A stretch of DNA of 64,000 nucleotides, from positions 1 through 64,000 of the forward strand of contig NZ_JAJQPD010000007.1 of NCBI RefSeq assembly GCF_021228295.1. The letters run 5' to 3'. A program made the position numbers and the translations under genes. This stretch comes from Agromyces humatus. GTDB taxonomy: Bacteria > Actinomycetota > Actinomycetes > Actinomycetales > Microbacteriaceae. Each line of letters begins with the position of its first letter. The first letter of the stretch is position 1. The notes under the pieces are model-generated. The model ran no database searches and was not told where the DNA came from. It saw nothing but the letters and a program-made list of their open reading frames with translations. Positions 50,212-59,778 of the stretch are shown here, in pieces.

Positions 50212-51282
50212 ATGTCCCAAGCTGCTGTACCTCGTGTGAAGAAGCGCATCGGGTTCCTCTCCTTCGGCCACTGGCATCCGTCGCCCGAGTCGGCGACGCG
50301 CACGGGCGCGGACGCGCTCGTGCAGTCGATCGAACTCGCCGTCGCGGCCGAAGAGCTCGGCATCGACGGCGCGTTCTATCGCGTGCACCACTTCGCCCGC
50401 CAGCTCGCCTCGCCGTTCCCGTTGCTCGCCGCGATCGGTGCGCGCACGAGCCGCATCGAGATCGGCACCGGCGTCATCGACATGCGCTACGAGAATCCGC
50501 TGTACATGGCCGAAGAGGCCGCAGCGGCCGATCTCATCAGCACGCACTCGGGCGGCGAGGGACGGCTGCAGCTCGGCGTGAGCCGGGGCTCACCCGAGCC
50601 GGCGCTGAACGGTGCGCACACGTTCGGCTTCGTACCGCCCGAGGGGCAGACCGACGCCGACCTCGCGCGCGCGAAGACCGAGCTGTTCCGCGCCGCGATC
50701 GCCGGGGCGGGCGTCGCGCCCGCCGATCCCAAGATGACCGGGTCGACGGGTGCCCTGCCGATCCAGCCGCAGTCACCCGGGCTCGCCGACCGCATCTGGT
50801 GGGGCAGCGGCACCCGCGCGACCGCGCAGTGGACGGCCGAGCAGGGCATGAACCTCATGAGCTCGACGCTGCTCACCGAAGACACCGGCGTGCCGTTCGA
50901 CGAGCTGCAGGCCGAGCAGATCGAGCTCTACCGCGACGCGTGGGCAGCGGCGGGCTGGGAGCGCACGCCCCGCATCTCGGTGTCCCGCAGCGTCATCCCA
51001 CTCGTCACCGACCGCGACCGCGAGATCTTCGGCCCGCGCATGGCCGACGACACCAGAGACCAGGTCGGGTTCCTCGACGGCGGCCTCGCACGCTTCGGCA
51101 AGAGCTACATCGGCGAGCCCGATGCGATCGCGGCCGAGCTCGCGCAAGATGCCGCCGTCGCGGCATCCGACACCCTCATCGTCACCGTGCCGAACCAGCT
51201 CGGCGTCGACTACAACGCCCACCTGCTCGCCTCGATCGCCGAGCACGTCGGCCCGGCGATCGGGTGGGAGCCGAACCTCTGA
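50212..51282 (+). CDS. LLM-class flavin-dependent oxidoreductase
   Basis: 356 residues. KKRIGFLSFGHWHPSPESATRTGADALVQSIELAVAAEELGIDGAFYRVHHFARQLASPFPLLAAIGARTSRIEIGTGVIDMRYENPLYMAEEAAAADLISTHSGG: the luciferase-like monooxygenase start and flavin region. Substrate unknown; FMN- or F420-dependence cannot be told. ATG 50212 (MSQAAVPRVKKR) fits the family start; GGGAATGAGCGG upstream. Lies inside the paa locus but has no known role there. Confidence 0.85.
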   Translation: MSQAAVPRVKKRIGFLSFGHWHPSPESATRTGADALVQSIELAVAAEELGIDGAFYRVHHFARQLASPFPLLAAIGARTSRIEIGTGVIDMRYENPLYMAEEAAAADLISTHSGGEGRLQLGVSRGSPEPALNGAHTFGFVPPEGQTDADLARAKTELFRAAIAGAGVAPADPKMTGSTGALPIQPQSPGLADRIWWGSGTRATAQWTAEQGMNLMSSTLLTEDTGVPFDELQAEQIELYRDAWAAAGWERTPRISVSRSVIPLVTDRDREIFGPRMADDTRDQVGFLDGGLARFGKSYIGEPDAIAAELAQDAAVAASDTLIVTVPNQLGVDYNAHLLASIAEHVGPAIGWEPNL

Positions 51283-51285
51283 CGC

Positions 51286-51325
51286 CGGTCGAGGATCGAG
51301 CGAGGCGAGCGCATCGAGACCCCGC
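51286..51325 (+). repeat. REP-like element after the LLM gene
   Basis: CCGGTCGAGGATCGAGCGAG ... GCGCATCGAGACCCC, the same frame of conserved ends as 41761-41800. Confidence 0.7.
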
Positions 51326-51357
51326 TGCTCAGCGCGGTCGCACCGGCGCCTCAGCTC

Positions 51358-51393
51358 CGAGTTGCCCGAATCTGCGCCTATTCGGGCAACTCG
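51358..51393. terminator. Perfect 14-bp stem-loop between the LLM and RecQ genes
   Basis: CGAGTTGCCCGAAT (51358-51371) pairs with ATTCGGGCAACTCG (51380-51393), loop 8 nt. No T-run follows. Could end the LLM transcript or be another palindromic element. Confidence 0.55.
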
Positions 51394-51437
51394 CCGCCGG
51401 TCGGCCCGCTGTCAGCGGCGTGCGCCAGAGTGGGGGC

Positions 51438-53576
51438 ATGACACCCGACGCGCCGACCGATACCCGCGCCGACACTCGCGAGGCGGCGCTCGCCGCGCTG
51501 CGCGATCTCGTCGGGCGCGACGACGCCGTGTTCCACGACGGCCAGTACGAGGCGATCGCAGCGCTCGTCGACGGGCGCCGCCGTGCGCTCGTCGTGCAGC
51601 GCACCGGCTGGGGCAAGTCGGCGGTGTACTTCGTGGCGACGCTGCTGCTGCGCCGGCAGGGCGCGGGCCCGACGGTGCTCGTGTCGCCCCTGCTCGCCCT
51701 CATGCGCGATCAGATCGCGGCTGCCGAACGCGCAGGGGTGCGGGCCGTGGCGATCAACTCGACGAACCCGCACGAATGGGCCGACGTGCTGGCTCGACTC
51801 GACCGCGACGAAGTCGACGTGCTGCTCGTCTCGCCCGAGCGCCTCAACAACCCGTCGTTCCGCGAACAGCAGTTGCCCGCGCTGGTGCGCCGCATCGGCA
51901 TGCTCGTCGTCGACGAGGCGCACTGCATCAGCGACTGGGGCCACGACTTCCGGCCCGACTATCGGCGCCTGCGCGAGCTCATCACGCGGATGCCGCCCGG
52001 GGTGCCGGTGCTCGCGACGACCGCGACGGCGAACAGCAGGGTGGTGGCCGACGTCGCCGAGCAACTCGGTGCCGAGACATCCGATCGCTCCGGCGGCGAC
52101 GCCGACGTCCTCACGATTCACGGGCCGCTCGCGCGCACCTCGTTGCGGCTCGGCGTGCTGCGCCTTGCCGACTCGAAGACCCGCCTCGGCTGGCTGCTCA
52201 GCCACCTCGACGACCTGCCGGGATCGGGCATCATCTACACGCTGACCGTGTCGGCGGCCGAGAACACCGCCCGGCTGCTCCGTGAGGCGGGGCACGAGGT
52301 GCGCGCCTACACGGGCCAGACACCGACTGAAGAGCGCGAGGAGTCCGAGGGACTGCTCAAACGCAACGAGGTCAAGGCGCTCGTGGCGACGAGCGCGCTC
52401 GGCATGGGATTCGACAAGCCCGACCTCGGCTTCGTGTTGCACCTCGGCGCGCCGTCGTCACCCGTCGCCTACTACCAGCAGGTGGGGCGCGCGGGGCGTG
52501 CGACCGAGAACGCCGACGTGCTGCTCCTGCCCGGCACCGAAGATCCCGATATCTGGCGGTACTTCGCGACCGCGTCGATGCCCGACCGTGATCGCGCCGA
52601 GCGCGTCATCGACGCGCTCGAGCTCGAGCGCCCGACGTCGACGCCCGCGCTCGAGGCCCTCGTCGACATCCGACGTACTCCGCTCGAGCTGCTGCTCAAG
52701 GTGCTCGATGTCGACGGAGCCGTTCGGCGAGTGCAGGGCGGCTGGGTCGCCACCGGCGAGCCGTGGGTCTACGACGCCGAGCGCTACGGGCGCATCGCGG
52801 CAGCGCGCGTCGCCGAACAGCAGCACATGATCGACTACGAGCGCACCGGCGGGTGCCGCATGGAGTTCCTGCAGCGCTCGCTCGATGACGCGACGGCGAC
52901 TGCCTGCGGGCGCTGCGACAACTGCGCGGGCGCCTGGTACCCGACCGATGTCGCGGGCGAGGCAGCCGTCGCAGCCTCGGGCGCACTCGACCGGGTCGGC
53001 GTGCCGATCGAGCCGCGGGCGCAATGGCCGACCGGCGTCGACCGGCTCGGCGTGGGCGTCAAGGGGCGCATCGCCGCCGACGAGCGACCCGCCGAGGGCC
53101 GTGCGCTCGCGCGCCTCACCGACCTCGGCTGGGGCAATGCCCTGCGTGAGATCTTCGCGCCGGGGGCGGCCGACGCCCCCGTGTCGCCGCCGGTGCTCGC
53201 CGCGTGTGTGCGGGTGCTGGCCGAGTGGCGGTGGGAAGAGCGACCCGTCGCGATTGTGGCGATGCCGTCGCGCTCGCGGCCCGTGCTCGTCGATTCGCTC
53301 GCGCGCGGCCTCGCCGACGTCGGGCGGCTGCCCTACCTCGGGGCGATGGCGATCGACGGCGACGGGCCGCGCGGGGAGCCCGGCGGCAACAGCGCCTACC
53401 GCCTCGCCCAGGTGTGGGGTCGGTTCACGGCCGACGGGCTCGAACTGCCCGACGGCCCGGTGCTGCTCGTCGACGACCTCGCCGACAGCCGCTGGACCCT
53501 CACCGTCGCCGCGCGCGAGCTGCGCCGAGCCGGCGCCACCGACGTGCTGCCGTTCGTGCTCGCGCTGCGCGGCTGA
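51438..53576 (+). CDS. RecQ-family DNA helicase with C-terminal phosphoribosyltransferase domain
   Basis: 712 residues. Helicase motifs: Walker A QRTGWGKSAVYFVATLL, DEAH box LVVDEAHCISDWGHDFRPDYRRL, TTATA, and the C-terminal RecA domain with TSALGMGFDKPDLGFVLHLGAPSSPVAYYQQVGRAGR (motif VI). Then the zinc-binding Cys set CRMEF and CGRCDNC (about residues 475-500). The last 160 residues hold a type I phosphoribosyltransferase signature PVLLVDDLADSRWTLTVAARELRRAGA, replacing the HRDC domain of typical RecQ. ATG 51438 follows a GGGGG stretch. Unwinds DNA; the role of the added domain is unknown. Confidence 0.88.
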   Translation: MTPDAPTDTRADTREAALAALRDLVGRDDAVFHDGQYEAIAALVDGRRRALVVQRTGWGKSAVYFVATLLLRRQGAGPTVLVSPLLALMRDQIAAAERAGVRAVAINSTNPHEWADVLARLDRDEVDVLLVSPERLNNPSFREQQLPALVRRIGMLVVDEAHCISDWGHDFRPDYRRLRELITRMPPGVPVLATTATANSRVVADVAEQLGAETSDRSGGDADVLTIHGPLARTSLRLGVLRLADSKTRLGWLLSHLDDLPGSGIIYTLTVSAAENTARLLREAGHEVRAYTGQTPTEEREESEGLLKRNEVKALVATSALGMGFDKPDLGFVLHLGAPSSPVAYYQQVGRAGRATENADVLLLPGTEDPDIWRYFATASMPDRDRAERVIDALELERPTSTPALEALVDIRRTPLELLLKVLDVDGAVRRVQGGWVATGEPWVYDAERYGRIAAARVAEQQHMIDYERTGGCRMEFLQRSLDDATATACGRCDNCAGAWYPTDVAGEAAVAASGALDRVGVPIEPRAQWPTGVDRLGVGVKGRIAADERPAEGRALARLTDLGWGNALREIFAPGAADAPVSPPVLAACVRVLAEWRWEERPVAIVAMPSRSRPVLVDSLARGLADVGRLPYLGAMAIDGDGPRGEPGGNSAYRLAQVWGRFTADGLELPDGPVLLVDDLADSRWTLTVAARELRRAGATDVLPFVLALRG

Positions 53577-53788
53577 CTTGAGGTTTCCTCGATAATTGTT
53601 CCTGGCGCCGAGCTCCCGGGTGTAACGTGCGGAGTGGCGTGAGAGACCCCTACGGCGCGACGCACGTCCTGCGACGGCCTTACCGACGTCGCTGGATGCG
53701 CCGATGATGGAAACCCGATTCCGCCTCGTCGCTCCGCAGAGGCCGTCCGGCCACCCGACCGGACGAAACTGCGAACCTGGAGGCGAAG

Positions 53789-54205
53789 ATGCCCCACCAC
53801 ACGAAACACTTCGTTGCACGTGCCCTGATTGTCGCAGCCGCGACGCTCGGCATCGTGTTCGTTCAGGCTGCACCGGCATCGGCCACCGTGCACGAGATCG
53901 TGGGCCAGTGGTGCTCCGGTCAGGATGAGCTCGCTCCACCCGGGATCACCGGCGGAAGCAAGGCGGACAATTTCGCGAAGCCGCTCTTCGCCTCCGGGTT
54001 CATCTCAGAGGACCTCGTCCCGTTCACCGGGGATGCAGGGCCCGGGTTGCTCATCGAGTTCAACTACGACAATCCGAACTCGAAGGTCGTCGGAACCGGT
54101 GTATTCGTCATCATCGACCCCTCCGTCCCGATCTACCTCGAACTGATCGAGCCCGACCCCAACTTCCCGGCCTTCAAGGCCTGCCCGAAGTTGGCGACTG
54201 GCTGA
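53789..54205 (+). CDS. Secreted small protein, unknown function
   Basis: 138 residues. Clear Sec signal peptide (ARALIVAAATLGIVFVQAAPASA, cleavage after ASA near residue 32). Mature part about 106 residues with two Cys (QWCSGQ, KACPK) that may form a disulfide. ATG at 53789 follows CTGGAGGCGAAG. No family recognised. It sits between the intact recQ gene and the decayed copy of its 3' end, and has a lower GC content than its neighbours. Confidence 0.7.
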   Translation: MPHHTKHFVARALIVAAATLGIVFVQAAPASATVHEIVGQWCSGQDELAPPGITGGSKADNFAKPLFASGFISEDLVPFTGDAGPGLLIEFNYDNPNSKVVGTGVFVIIDPSVPIYLELIEPDPNFPAFKACPKLATG

Positions 54206-54212
54206 CCGGTCT

Positions 54213-54248
54213 GCGCCGACGTACGTCAACGCCGACGTGCGTCGGCGC
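54213..54248. terminator. Stem-loop after the secreted protein gene
   Basis: GCGCCGACGTACGTC (54213-54227) pairs with GACGTGCGTCGGCGC (54234-54248); 15 bp with one G-T pair, 6-nt loop. Confidence 0.7.
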
Positions 54249-54278
54249 TGCAAGCTCCTTCGCACCGTGGGTCTAGCA

Positions 54279-54552
54279 GCGCACCGCCGGGTGCCGCATG
54301 GAGTTCCTGTAGCGTTCGCTCGATGACGCGACGGCCGCTCCCTGCGGCCTATGCGACAACTGCGCGGGTGCCTGGTACCCGACGGATATCGCGGGCGAGG
54401 CAGCCGTCGCAGCCCTCGAGAGCGCTCGACCGGGTAGGAGTTCCGGTCGAGCCGCGGGATCGACCTGCCCGACGGCCCGGTGCTGGCTCGGCGACGACCC
54501 CGCCGACAGCCGCTGGACCCTCGCGGTCGCGGCGCGCCAGTTGCGCGCAGCG
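54279..54552 (+). pseudogene. Decayed partial copy of the recQ-phosphoribosyltransferase gene
   Basis: 54279-54458 matches about 52841-53019 of the intact gene (zinc-site region), with base changes including TTCCTGTAG where the intact gene has TTCCTGCAG (a stop). At 54459 it jumps to the part matching about 53440-53530 (phosphoribosyltransferase motif), so about 420 bp are deleted. No start codon or frame remains. It lies 0.7 kb after the intact gene on the same strand. Confidence 0.88.
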
Positions 54553-54653
54553 CGTTTCCCGTAGTGCCAGTCCCGCGTCATCCGTGATTCATCGATGAGG
54601 CGGACTGGCCCTGGGGTTTCCGAAGGTTTCAACCGCGCGTTCCGGTGATCAGC

Positions 54654-56591
54654 CTAGAATCGCGCCGCCAGCCGAGCGAGGTCGCTCCTGACATCACTCG
54701 ACACGACCGATGGCCCGCCCAGCACGAGGATGAGCCGTGGCCGGAGCCGCGCGATCTCGTCCGCGACAGCGCGCGGAAGCGATCCACCCGGAGTGAGGAG
54801 CACAGGCGCTCCGTCGACCATCGCCGCCGGGCCGGCGGCGAGCGCATCTGGGAAATTCTCCCCGATCGCTAGGTATAGCATCGGCACGTTCGGTGTGAAG
54901 CGGGCCTTGGAGATCGCCACGGCGGTCGAATACCGGTCGGCTCCGGCGAGCCGCGTCACGGGAGCCGATGTGAGGTCGCTGAGCCGTGCTACGACCGCCG
55001 CGCCGACTGCGCCCGCGCCGCCGAGCACGACGATCTTCGCCGGCCGCAACCGCTGGATCTCTCGCTCGACGACACTGGGGAGGCGGCCGTGCTGCGTGAG
55101 GAGCACTGGACCCTTTGCTGCGCCCGCGGAAGGGGCGCCCGCCAGGGCGTCGGGGAACGTCTCGCCGCTCGCAAGGTAGACGACCGGCGCCGTCGAGGCG
55201 AACCGAGACTTCGAGATCGCGACGGCCGTTGCGTATCGGTCCGCTCCTGCGATCCGCTTCACGGTGCCCGCGGTGAGTGCGTCGACTTGGGCCACGACCG
55301 CTTCGCTGACCACCGACGCGCCGCCGACGATGACGATGCGGGCCGGCTTGAGGCGAGTGATCTCAGTCGCGACCGATTTGGGCAACGACCCGCTCGGTGA
55401 GAGCAGCACAGGCCCACCCTCCATCCCCGCCATCGGCGCCGCCGCCAGCGCATCGGGGAAGTCCCGGCCGCTCGCGAGGTAGACGACCGGCACGCCGGGC
55501 TGGAAGGCGGACTGCGCGACCCGCACCGCCGTGTCGTAGCGATCGGCGCCCGCCGTCTGTCCCACAATTGCTCCGATCCGGGCATCTCCCAAGCGGATCT
55601 CATCGCTGCCGTTGACCACGATCGTCGTGCCCGGGGCCCACGGGGCGTCGCGCCAGGTCTCATACGACCAGCGCGCGCCGACGGCGACCGAGAATTGCAC
55701 TTCGAATGATCCTGCGGGGAGTCCCGCGATGGAATACACGCCCTCGGGGTCCGTGTAATCGTTGTGCTGGTACCGCTCCACTCCTTCGGTCGCGATCGCC
55801 TCGACGAGCGCGCCGTCCAGCGGCTTGCCGTCGAGCCCGACCACGCGCCCCGAGATGGTCGATCCCGTCGACAGTCGCGCGTCGAATCCGCTCCTCGCCT
55901 GTCCAGTTGCGACCTTCATCCGCGTAGCCGACGCGTAGTCCGCGACGTCGTTCCACCACTCATCGATGTACTTCGCCTGCTCCCCCAGCCAAGGCGACTC
56001 GAACTTCAGTGCATAGTCACCGGCGGGCATGCCCCCGACCTTGTACGAACCGTCCGGCCAGCTCTTCGCGCTGTACTGGGCACCGCCTTCGCCGCGTGCC
56101 CAGATCACCGCATTGTCGATCGGATTGCCGGCGAGGTCGGTGATCTTGCCTGAGAACGAGGCTCCTGGGGTGAGCTCGGCGTTCACGCCGCTCTTGCTCG
56201 CACCCGGGGCCAGCGTGATGACGGTCGCCGATTCGGCGTCCGGCTTGTTCTGCCACCACTCGCGGACATAGTTCCAACTCAGTTCATGGCCCTGCGGTAC
56301 GAATTCCAGCTTGTACCCTCCAGCGGGAAGCCCCGTGAGCGCGTAGAGCCCCTGCTCGTTGGTCATCACATACGACTCGGGCACTTCCTCGCCATGGATG
56401 CCCTCGATCCACACCGCGACTTCGGGCAGCGGCCGCCCACCAGGACCGGTCACGGCGCCCGAGATCACGCCCGTGCCGGCAGCCTCGGCCGAATCCGCGT
56501 CGACTGCACCGAGGAGGACGCCGACCAGTCCGACGATCATGAGCCCGACGGTCGCACGAAGGACGATGAACTGCCGACGGCGTTGGGACAT
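54654..56591 (-). CDS. Exported protein with carboxypeptidase-regulatory-like domains and cell-wall-binding repeats
   Basis: 645 residues. Signal peptide (about 1-37, RRRQFIVLRATVGLMIVGLVGVLLGAV ... AEA). Three carboxypeptidase-regulatory-like beta-sandwich domains (about 40-330; each with a GGRPLPEVAVW/GNPIDNAVIW/GKPLDGALVEA type start and a YxLxGLPAGxY-like end). Residues about 345-645 hold three cell wall binding repeat 2 units: AGADRYDTAVRVAQSAF, AGADRYATAVAISKSRF, AGADRYSTAVAISKARF, each followed by VVYLASGxxFPDALA. Probably anchored to the cell envelope. ATG 56591 follows GAGGAGCGACTCC. Confidence 0.88.
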   Translation of the reverse strand: MSQRRRQFIVLRATVGLMIVGLVGVLLGAVDADSAEAAGTGVISGAVTGPGGRPLPEVAVWIEGIHGEEVPESYVMTNEQGLYALTGLPAGGYKLEFVPQGHELSWNYVREWWQNKPDAESATVITLAPGASKSGVNAELTPGASFSGKITDLAGNPIDNAVIWARGEGGAQYSAKSWPDGSYKVGGMPAGDYALKFESPWLGEQAKYIDEWWNDVADYASATRMKVATGQARSGFDARLSTGSTISGRVVGLDGKPLDGALVEAIATEGVERYQHNDYTDPEGVYSIAGLPAGSFEVQFSVAVGARWSYETWRDAPWAPGTTIVVNGSDEIRLGDARIGAIVGQTAGADRYDTAVRVAQSAFQPGVPVVYLASGRDFPDALAAAPMAGMEGGPVLLSPSGSLPKSVATEITRLKPARIVIVGGASVVSEAVVAQVDALTAGTVKRIAGADRYATAVAISKSRFASTAPVVYLASGETFPDALAGAPSAGAAKGPVLLTQHGRLPSVVEREIQRLRPAKIVVLGGAGAVGAAVVARLSDLTSAPVTRLAGADRYSTAVAISKARFTPNVPMLYLAIGENFPDALAAGPAAMVDGAPVLLTPGGSLPRAVADEIARLRPRLILVLGGPSVVSSDVRSDLARLAARF

Positions 56592-56705
56592 GGAGTCGCT
56601 CCTCACGGGGTCAGGGGCTGCTCGCCCCAGTACGCGGCCGCGGAGCGGCTGGAGTGATCCAATCACACGGGTCAAGTCATCGCGAACAGAGATCGACGCT
56701 CAGTA

Positions 56706-58781
56706 TCAGGCCGGCGCCTGCTCCTTCGCCACGAGCGTGAGCACGTCGTACGACGCCACGAGCTCGTCGTTCTGGTTGCGCAGTACCGCATCCCACCGCA
56801 CCTCGCCGTACTCGTCGGTCTCGCGGGGCGTGATCTGCTTGGCCGTCAGCTCGACGCGGATCGAGTCGCCGGGCGACACAGGCGTCACGAAGCGCAGGTG
56901 CTCGAGGCCGTAGTTCGCGAGCACCGGCCCGGGCGCGGCGTCGACGAAGAGACCTGCGGCCCACGAGACGAGCAGGTACCCGTGCGCGACCCGACCGGGG
57001 AAGAACGGGTTCGCCGCGGCGGCCTCCTCGTCCATGTGCGCGTAGAACGTGTCGCCCGTGAACTCGGCGAAGGTCTCGATGTCCTCGAGGGTGACGGTGC
57101 GCGATGCCGACACCACCTGGTCGCCGAGGCGCAGCTCGGCGAGCGACTTCCTGAACGGGTGCTCACCGCCCGGCTGCGACGCCGCGCCGGCGTGCCACAC
57201 GCCCGTGAGCGCGGTGAGCATCGCGGGCGAACCCTGCACGGCCGTGCGCTGCATGTGGTGCAGCACCGCGCGAATGCCGCCGAGCTCTTCGCCGCCGCCG
57301 GCGCGACCGGGTCCGCCGTGCACGAGGTTCGGCAGCGGCGAACCGTGGCCGGTAGACGATCGGGCGTCGTCGCGGTCGAGGAACAGCACGCGACCGTTGT
57401 ACGCGGCGATGCCCGACGCGAGCGCCACCGCGACCTCGGGGTCGTGCGTCGCGACGCTCGTCACGAGCGATCCCCCGCCACGCGCGACGAGCGCCGAAGC
57501 GTCGGCGAGCGAGTCGTAGCCGACGATCGACGCCACCGGCCCGAAGGCCTCGACGTCGTGCAGTGCGGGGCTCGAGGCGTCGGCGAAGTGCAGCAGCATC
57601 GGCTCGACGAACGCCCCGTCGGTGGCCGCGCCGGTCGATCCGTCGGCGAGGGTCACGGCCGGGACATCCGTCGATCCGATCACGAGCTCACCACCCGCCT
57701 GCTGGAGTCGCCCGACCTGGCGCAGCACCTCGTCGCGCTGGGCGGTCGAGGCGAGCGGGCCCATCGTCACGCCCTCGGCACGCGGGTCGCCGACGACGAC
57801 GCGTTCGGCGATGCGCGCGCGCACTGCGTCGATGACGGCGTCGACGGATGCCTCGGGCACGATCGCCCGGCGGATCGCGGTGCACTTCTGCCCCGTCTTC
57901 GTGGTCATCTCGACGACGAGCTGCTTCACGTAGGCGTCGAACTCGGGGGTGCCGGCGACCGCGTCGGTGCCGAGCACGCTCGCGTTGATCGAGTCGGTCT
58001 CGCTCGTGAACCGCACGCCGCCGGTCTGCACCGAGTCGTTCGCGCGCAACTTCTCGGCGGTCGACGCCGACCCGGTGAACGCGACGAGGTCGCCGAGGCG
58101 CAGGTGGTCGAACAGATCGGGCACGCTGCCCGAGACGAGCTGCAGCGTGCCTTCGGGCAGCAGCCCCGACTCGACCAGGATGCGCACCATCGCCTCGGCC
58201 AGGTAGCCGGTCGGCGTCGCCGGCTTCACGACCGTCGGCACGCCGGCGAGGAAGGCGGGCGCGAACTTCTCGAGCGAGCCCCACACCGGAAAGTTGAAGG
58301 CGTTGATCTGCACGGCCACGCCGGGCAGTCGGGTGTAGATATGCCGTCCGAGGAATGAGCCGTCCTTCGAGAGGTTCTCGACGGCGCCGTCGACGTAGAC
58401 CTTGCCGTTCGGCATCTCACGCCGGCCCTTGCCCGAGTACGTGAAGAGCACGCCGATGCCGCCGTCGATGTCGACCCACGAATCCTGCTTGGTCGCTCCG
58501 GTGCGGCTCGACAGGTCGTAGAGCTCGGCCTTGCGCTCGGTGAGTGCGAGCGCCATCTGCTTGAGCAGCACCGCCCGCTGGTGGAACGTCAATCGGCCGA
58601 GGCTCGCCTGACCGACCGTGCGCGCATATTCGAGCGCGGCGCCGAGGTCGAGGCCCTCGGTCGACACTCGGGCGACCACCTCGCCCGTCGATGCGTCGCG
58701 CACCTCGGTCGCCGTCGCTGTGGCGGCCGCTTCCGGCGTCCACCACTGCCCGTTCACATAGCTCGGCAGCATCTCGGTCAT
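56706..58781 (-). CDS. paaZ: PaaZ, bifunctional oxepin-CoA hydrolase/aldehyde dehydrogenase
   Basis: 691 residues, two enzymes in one chain. Residues about 1-530 are an aldehyde dehydrogenase with Glu in FTSETDSINASVLG and catalytic Cys in TKTGQKCTAIRRAIVPE; residues about 540-691 a MaoC-like (R)-hydratase with FTGDTFYAHMDEEAAAANPFFPGRVAHGYLLVSWAAGL (Asp/His pair). Opens the oxepin ring and oxidises the aldehyde to 3-oxo-5,6-dehydrosuberyl-CoA. ATG at 58781 follows CCAAGGAGAATCACCG. Downstream end of the second leftward paa operon, separated from the dehydrogenase gene by a REP-like pair. Confidence 0.93.
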   Translation of the reverse strand: MTEMLPSYVNGQWWTPEAAATATATEVRDASTGEVVARVSTEGLDLGAALEYARTVGQASLGRLTFHQRAVLLKQMALALTERKAELYDLSSRTGATKQDSWVDIDGGIGVLFTYSGKGRREMPNGKVYVDGAVENLSKDGSFLGRHIYTRLPGVAVQINAFNFPVWGSLEKFAPAFLAGVPTVVKPATPTGYLAEAMVRILVESGLLPEGTLQLVSGSVPDLFDHLRLGDLVAFTGSASTAEKLRANDSVQTGGVRFTSETDSINASVLGTDAVAGTPEFDAYVKQLVVEMTTKTGQKCTAIRRAIVPEASVDAVIDAVRARIAERVVVGDPRAEGVTMGPLASTAQRDEVLRQVGRLQQAGGELVIGSTDVPAVTLADGSTGAATDGAFVEPMLLHFADASSPALHDVEAFGPVASIVGYDSLADASALVARGGGSLVTSVATHDPEVAVALASGIAAYNGRVLFLDRDDARSSTGHGSPLPNLVHGGPGRAGGGEELGGIRAVLHHMQRTAVQGSPAMLTALTGVWHAGAASQPGGEHPFRKSLAELRLGDQVVSASRTVTLEDIETFAEFTGDTFYAHMDEEAAAANPFFPGRVAHGYLLVSWAAGLFVDAAPGPVLANYGLEHLRFVTPVSPGDSIRVELTAKQITPRETDEYGEVRWDAVLRNQNDELVASYDVLTLVAKEQAPA

Positions 58782-58807
58782 CGGTGATTCTCCTTGGTTC
58801 GGTGCGC

Positions 58808-58898
58808 AGGTTGAGGAGCGAGCGAAGCGAGCGTCTCGAAAGCCGCCCCCACGTGCAGCGGGTTTCGAGACGGCGCTTCGCGCCTCCTGAACCCACGA
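58808..58898. repeat. REP-like element pair in inverted orientation (BIME-like)
   Basis: CAGGTTGAGGAGCGAGCGAAG then CGAGCGTCTCGAAAG, followed by GGTTTCGAGACGGCGCTTCG and CCTGAACCCACG: two elements facing each other, able to fold into a cruciform with CGTCTCGAAA pairing TTTCGAGACG. It lies between the paaZ start and the dehydrogenase stop. Confidence 0.75.
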
Positions 58899-58905
58899 GT
58901 TGAGG

Positions 58906-59774
<869 letters not shown>

Positions 59775-59778
<4 letters not shown>

